Below, one piece after another: positions 63,861 to 64,000 of a DNA stretch of 64,000 bases (the stretch's first letter is position 1; each line of letters starts with the position of its first letter). This stretch comes from Micrasema longulum (lineage: Eukaryota > Arthropoda > Insecta > Trichoptera > Brachycentridae). Location: contig JAGVSM010002822.1 in the NCBI GenBank assembly GCA_022494885.1, positions 496,001 to 560,000 of the forward strand, written 5' to 3'. The position numbers and the translations under genes were made by a program. Under the pieces are notes generated by a model, which did no database searches, was not told the DNA's origin, and saw nothing but the letters and a program-made list of their open reading frames with translations.

Positions 63861-64000
63861 GAAAATGTTTTAAAAAAGTATTATTATCTTAATTGGTCAG
63901 GGTTTTGTGTTGAATTTTTCATAACCTCCTTCCATAGCCTGTCTTTACCGCACGTTGACAAACCTCTGAAAATAGTGGCTTGCGGGCTATTCCATTAAAA
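63861..64000. other. Window end, nothing recognised
   Basis: 'cctttccatagcctgtc'-type balanced sequence runs to the window edge. Too short to assign. Confidence 0.3.

Noticed and set aside
1..64000. CRISPR arrays, operons, ribosome binding sites, phage or integron structures
   Set aside because: No regularly spaced direct repeats of suitable size, no bacterial gene organisation and no long ORFs. The content is eukaryotic transposon debris.

Overview
This is a strongly AT-rich eukaryotic nuclear window with no intact protein-coding gene that I can support. It reads as intergenic (or long-intron) sequence built almost entirely from decayed transposable elements. The LINE protein remnants (YCSLVRP..LEYAS..WSP, FADD, SRGRPRKTW) and the mix of CR1/L2/Jockey-like and RTE-like LINEs, tRNA-derived SINEs, fold-back elements and Penelope-like elements suggest an invertebrate, most likely an arthropod. 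That is an inference from general knowledge of these families. No host exon, rRNA or functional tRNA is secure.

Family names are local to this report. Rep-A is a palindromic fold-back family whose half unit contains 'atgacctgtcattggctggt'. SINE-B ('gtggtcccgtggctagtg'), SINE-C ('gtttgcctaccatgcaagag') and SINE-E ('ccgggttcgattcccggtga') have tRNA-like heads. Rep-G, H, I and K are unclassified dispersed repeats. TIR-L is a DNA-transposon-like element with long inverted ends and TTAA flanks.

Layout. 0-9 kb: three LINE 3' fragments, a GC-richer block with a short minisatellite, and SINE-C and SINE-E copies. 9-17 kb: dense SINE-B and Rep-A, including a near-complete Rep-A palindrome with a SINE-B nested in it, then two LINE fragments on the minus strand. 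17-29 kb: sparse, with scattered SINEs, a GC-richer block at 26.0-26.7 kb and one weak exon candidate. 29-33 kb: three LINE remnants and Rep-A. 33-41 kb: two inverted copies of Rep-K, one apparently inside a SINE-C, with TIR-L and LINE pieces between and beside them. 41-48 kb: LINE ends, palindromic Rep-A, a degenerate 30-bp tandem array, a GC-rich island and one family of Penelope-type inverted repeats. 49-53 kb: two copies of one LINE facing each other, the first interrupted by a Penelope-type fold-back with a 12-bp target duplication. 54.5-56 kb: a small CpG-rich island, then a 5'-truncated Penelope-like element with a GIY-YIG endonuclease end, inverted terminal repeats and hammerhead-ribozyme-like motifs. 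56-64 kb: SINEs and further LINE 3' ends.

The most interesting signal is the Penelope-type material (45.4-47.0, 49.6 and 55.2-56.0 kb), which carries hammerhead-like motifs in several states of preservation. Family and motif calls were made by eye from the sequence, so boundaries are approximate, often by 10-30 bases.
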